Assembly: GCF_047729875.1 (NCBI RefSeq) | Contig: NZ_CP159826.1 | Coordinates: forward strand, 1,488,001 to 1,552,000 | Direction: 5' to 3' | DNA from: Marimicrobium sp913061115 | GTDB taxonomy: Bacteria > Pseudomonadota > Gammaproteobacteria > Pseudomonadales > Halieaceae | DNA: 64,000 bases | Shown here: positions 63,285 to 64,000 of the stretch, in pieces | Layout of the letters: every line of letters starts with the position of its first letter | Numbering within the stretch: the first letter of the stretch is position 1 | Made by a program: the position numbers and the translations under genes | Notes under the pieces: model-generated | Databases searched by the model: none | What the model was told of the DNA's origin: nothing | The model's input: only the letters and a program-made list of their open reading frames with translations

Positions 63285-64000
63285 ATGAAAACGCACTTAC
63301 GACACATCATCTCAATCGGTTTGCTCTTTGCGTCTCTTGTGGGGAGCAGCGGTGCTTGGGCGGTGGATTGCCCACAGAACTCCTACTCTTTCGCCACACA
63401 GGCAGCGGTTGATGCCTTTCCACTGGGTTGTGATTCAGTGCTTGGTAGTCTTACCGTCCTCAGTAGTACTGACATCACCAACATAGACGGCCTAGCTAAC
63501 CTCACTAGCGTTGGGGACTATTTGAATATCCAAAGTAATACCGCCCTCACCAACCTCGACGGTCTAGTCAACCTCACTAGCGTTGGGGACTATTTGAATA
63601 TCCAAAGTAATACCGCCCTCACCAACCTTGACGGCCTCGTTAACCTCACTAGCGTGGGGGGCGATTTGGATATCGTAAGTAATACCTCCCTCACCAGCAT
63701 CAACGGCCTAGCTAACCTCACTAGCGTGGGGGGCCAATTGGATATCGATATTAATCCCTCCCTCACCAACCTCGATGGCCTAGCTAACCTCACTAGCGTG
63801 GGGGGCCAATTGGCAATCGGAGGTCTTGACTTTTCCGGCACTGGCGGAAACGGAAACCCTGCGCTTACCAACCTTGACGGCCTAGCTAGCCTTACTAGCG
63901 TCGAGAGTTTGTGGATCGTTGGCAATGACTCCCTCACCAACATCGACGGCCTAGCTAACATCACTAGCGTCGAGAGTTTGTGGATCGTTGGCAATGACTC
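63285..64000 (+). CDS. Secreted receptor-L-domain-like repeat protein (runs off the window)
   Basis: ATG at 63285; signal peptide (residues 1-27, ending GAWA). From about residue 55 the protein is made of 24-residue leucine-rich-like repeats such as LTNLDGLVNLTSVGDYLNIQ, with SNTAL linkers. The DNA repeat is 72 bp, with two nearly identical copies at about 63524 and 63596, and later copies diverge. One repeat is lengthened by a Gly-rich insert (GLDFSGTGGNGNP). Such proteins are exported, surface-bound beta-solenoids. The frame is still open at 64000, so the size and any C-terminal sorting signal are unknown. Confidence 0.88.
   Translation, partial: MKTHLRHIISIGLLFASLVGSSGAWAVDCPQNSYSFATQAAVDAFPLGCDSVLGSLTVLSSTDITNIDGLANLTSVGDYLNIQSNTALTNLDGLVNLTSVGDYLNIQSNTALTNLDGLVNLTSVGGDLDIVSNTSLTSINGLANLTSVGGQLDIDINPSLTNLDGLANLTSVGGQLAIGGLDFSGTGGNGNPALTNLDGLASLTSVESLWIVGNDSLTNIDGLANITSVESLWIVGND

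Noticed and set aside
63524..64000. CRISPR-like array
   Set aside because: The regular 72-bp units are coding repeats in one open frame with no unique spacers.

Overview
The window looks like an accessory-rich stretch of a marine gammaproteobacterial chromosome. The evidence is indirect: type I sulfatases, a PEP-CTERM protein, DUF4397, DUF547 and DUF1499 proteins, HtpX, de novo glycine-betaine methyltransferases and many unshared surface proteins. I see no rRNA, tRNA or CRISPR array and cannot name the genus.

Left part (1-21.2 kb) is mostly ordinary chromosome: a sulfatase, DNA polymerase IV, an Hsp70-like ATPase, a secreted nuclease, an outer-membrane barrel, a diguanylate cyclase, MFS and AEC transporters, a PEP-CTERM protein with a textbook sigma-54 promoter, a 990-residue propeller/c-heme/calcium-repeat protein, a small-protein group (DUF547, DUF1499, LON-domain, DUF1295) and a ClC channel that overlaps a broken pgi remnant.

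Middle part (21.8-31.3 kb) is the most notable region. A five-gene plus-strand operon (22395-28206) carries clear homologues of the mycosporine-like amino acid (MAA) enzymes MysB, MysC and MysD, then an unusual 593-residue sugar-phosphate cyclase in the MysA position and a HAD-fold protein that lacks both catalytic aspartates. Next to it, on the other strand, are glycine/sarcosine and sarcosine/dimethylglycine N-methyltransferases, the complete glycine-to-betaine pathway. Both systems would draw on glycine and S-adenosylmethionine and both make compatible solutes, so the block reads as a UV/osmotic-stress island.

From 31.6 to 39.1 kb lies a glycan- or metabolite-decoration locus: a methyltransferase, a DUF5989 microprotein, an SxtJ-family protein, a carbamoyltransferase and two SGNH-hydrolase-like membrane proteins, broken up by IS91-type and IS3-type debris. 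From 40 to 50 kb, DUF4397, HtpX, a PhyH dioxygenase, a CNNM-type CBS protein and a zinc-ribbon methyltransferase alternate with broken genes (AlkB-like, phage terminase small subunit, glycosyltransferase-like). From 50.6 to 57.1 kb is a quieter block: lipoprotein, alpha/beta hydrolase, GST, DJ-1/PfpI protein, divergent LysR regulator and EamA transporter. The right end holds a dockerin-tailed sulfatase, duplicated fragments, two genes truncated at a shared junction and a repeat-rich surface protein that runs off the edge.

The whole right two-thirds is punctuated by remnants of one IS91-family (Y2 rolling-circle) element. At least eleven copies of its terminal sequence (consensus agtataggacaaataaac) all lie in the same orientation, and most are immediately followed to the right by a different gene cassette, including the MAA operon. 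This fits repeated one-ended transposition as the process that assembled the region.
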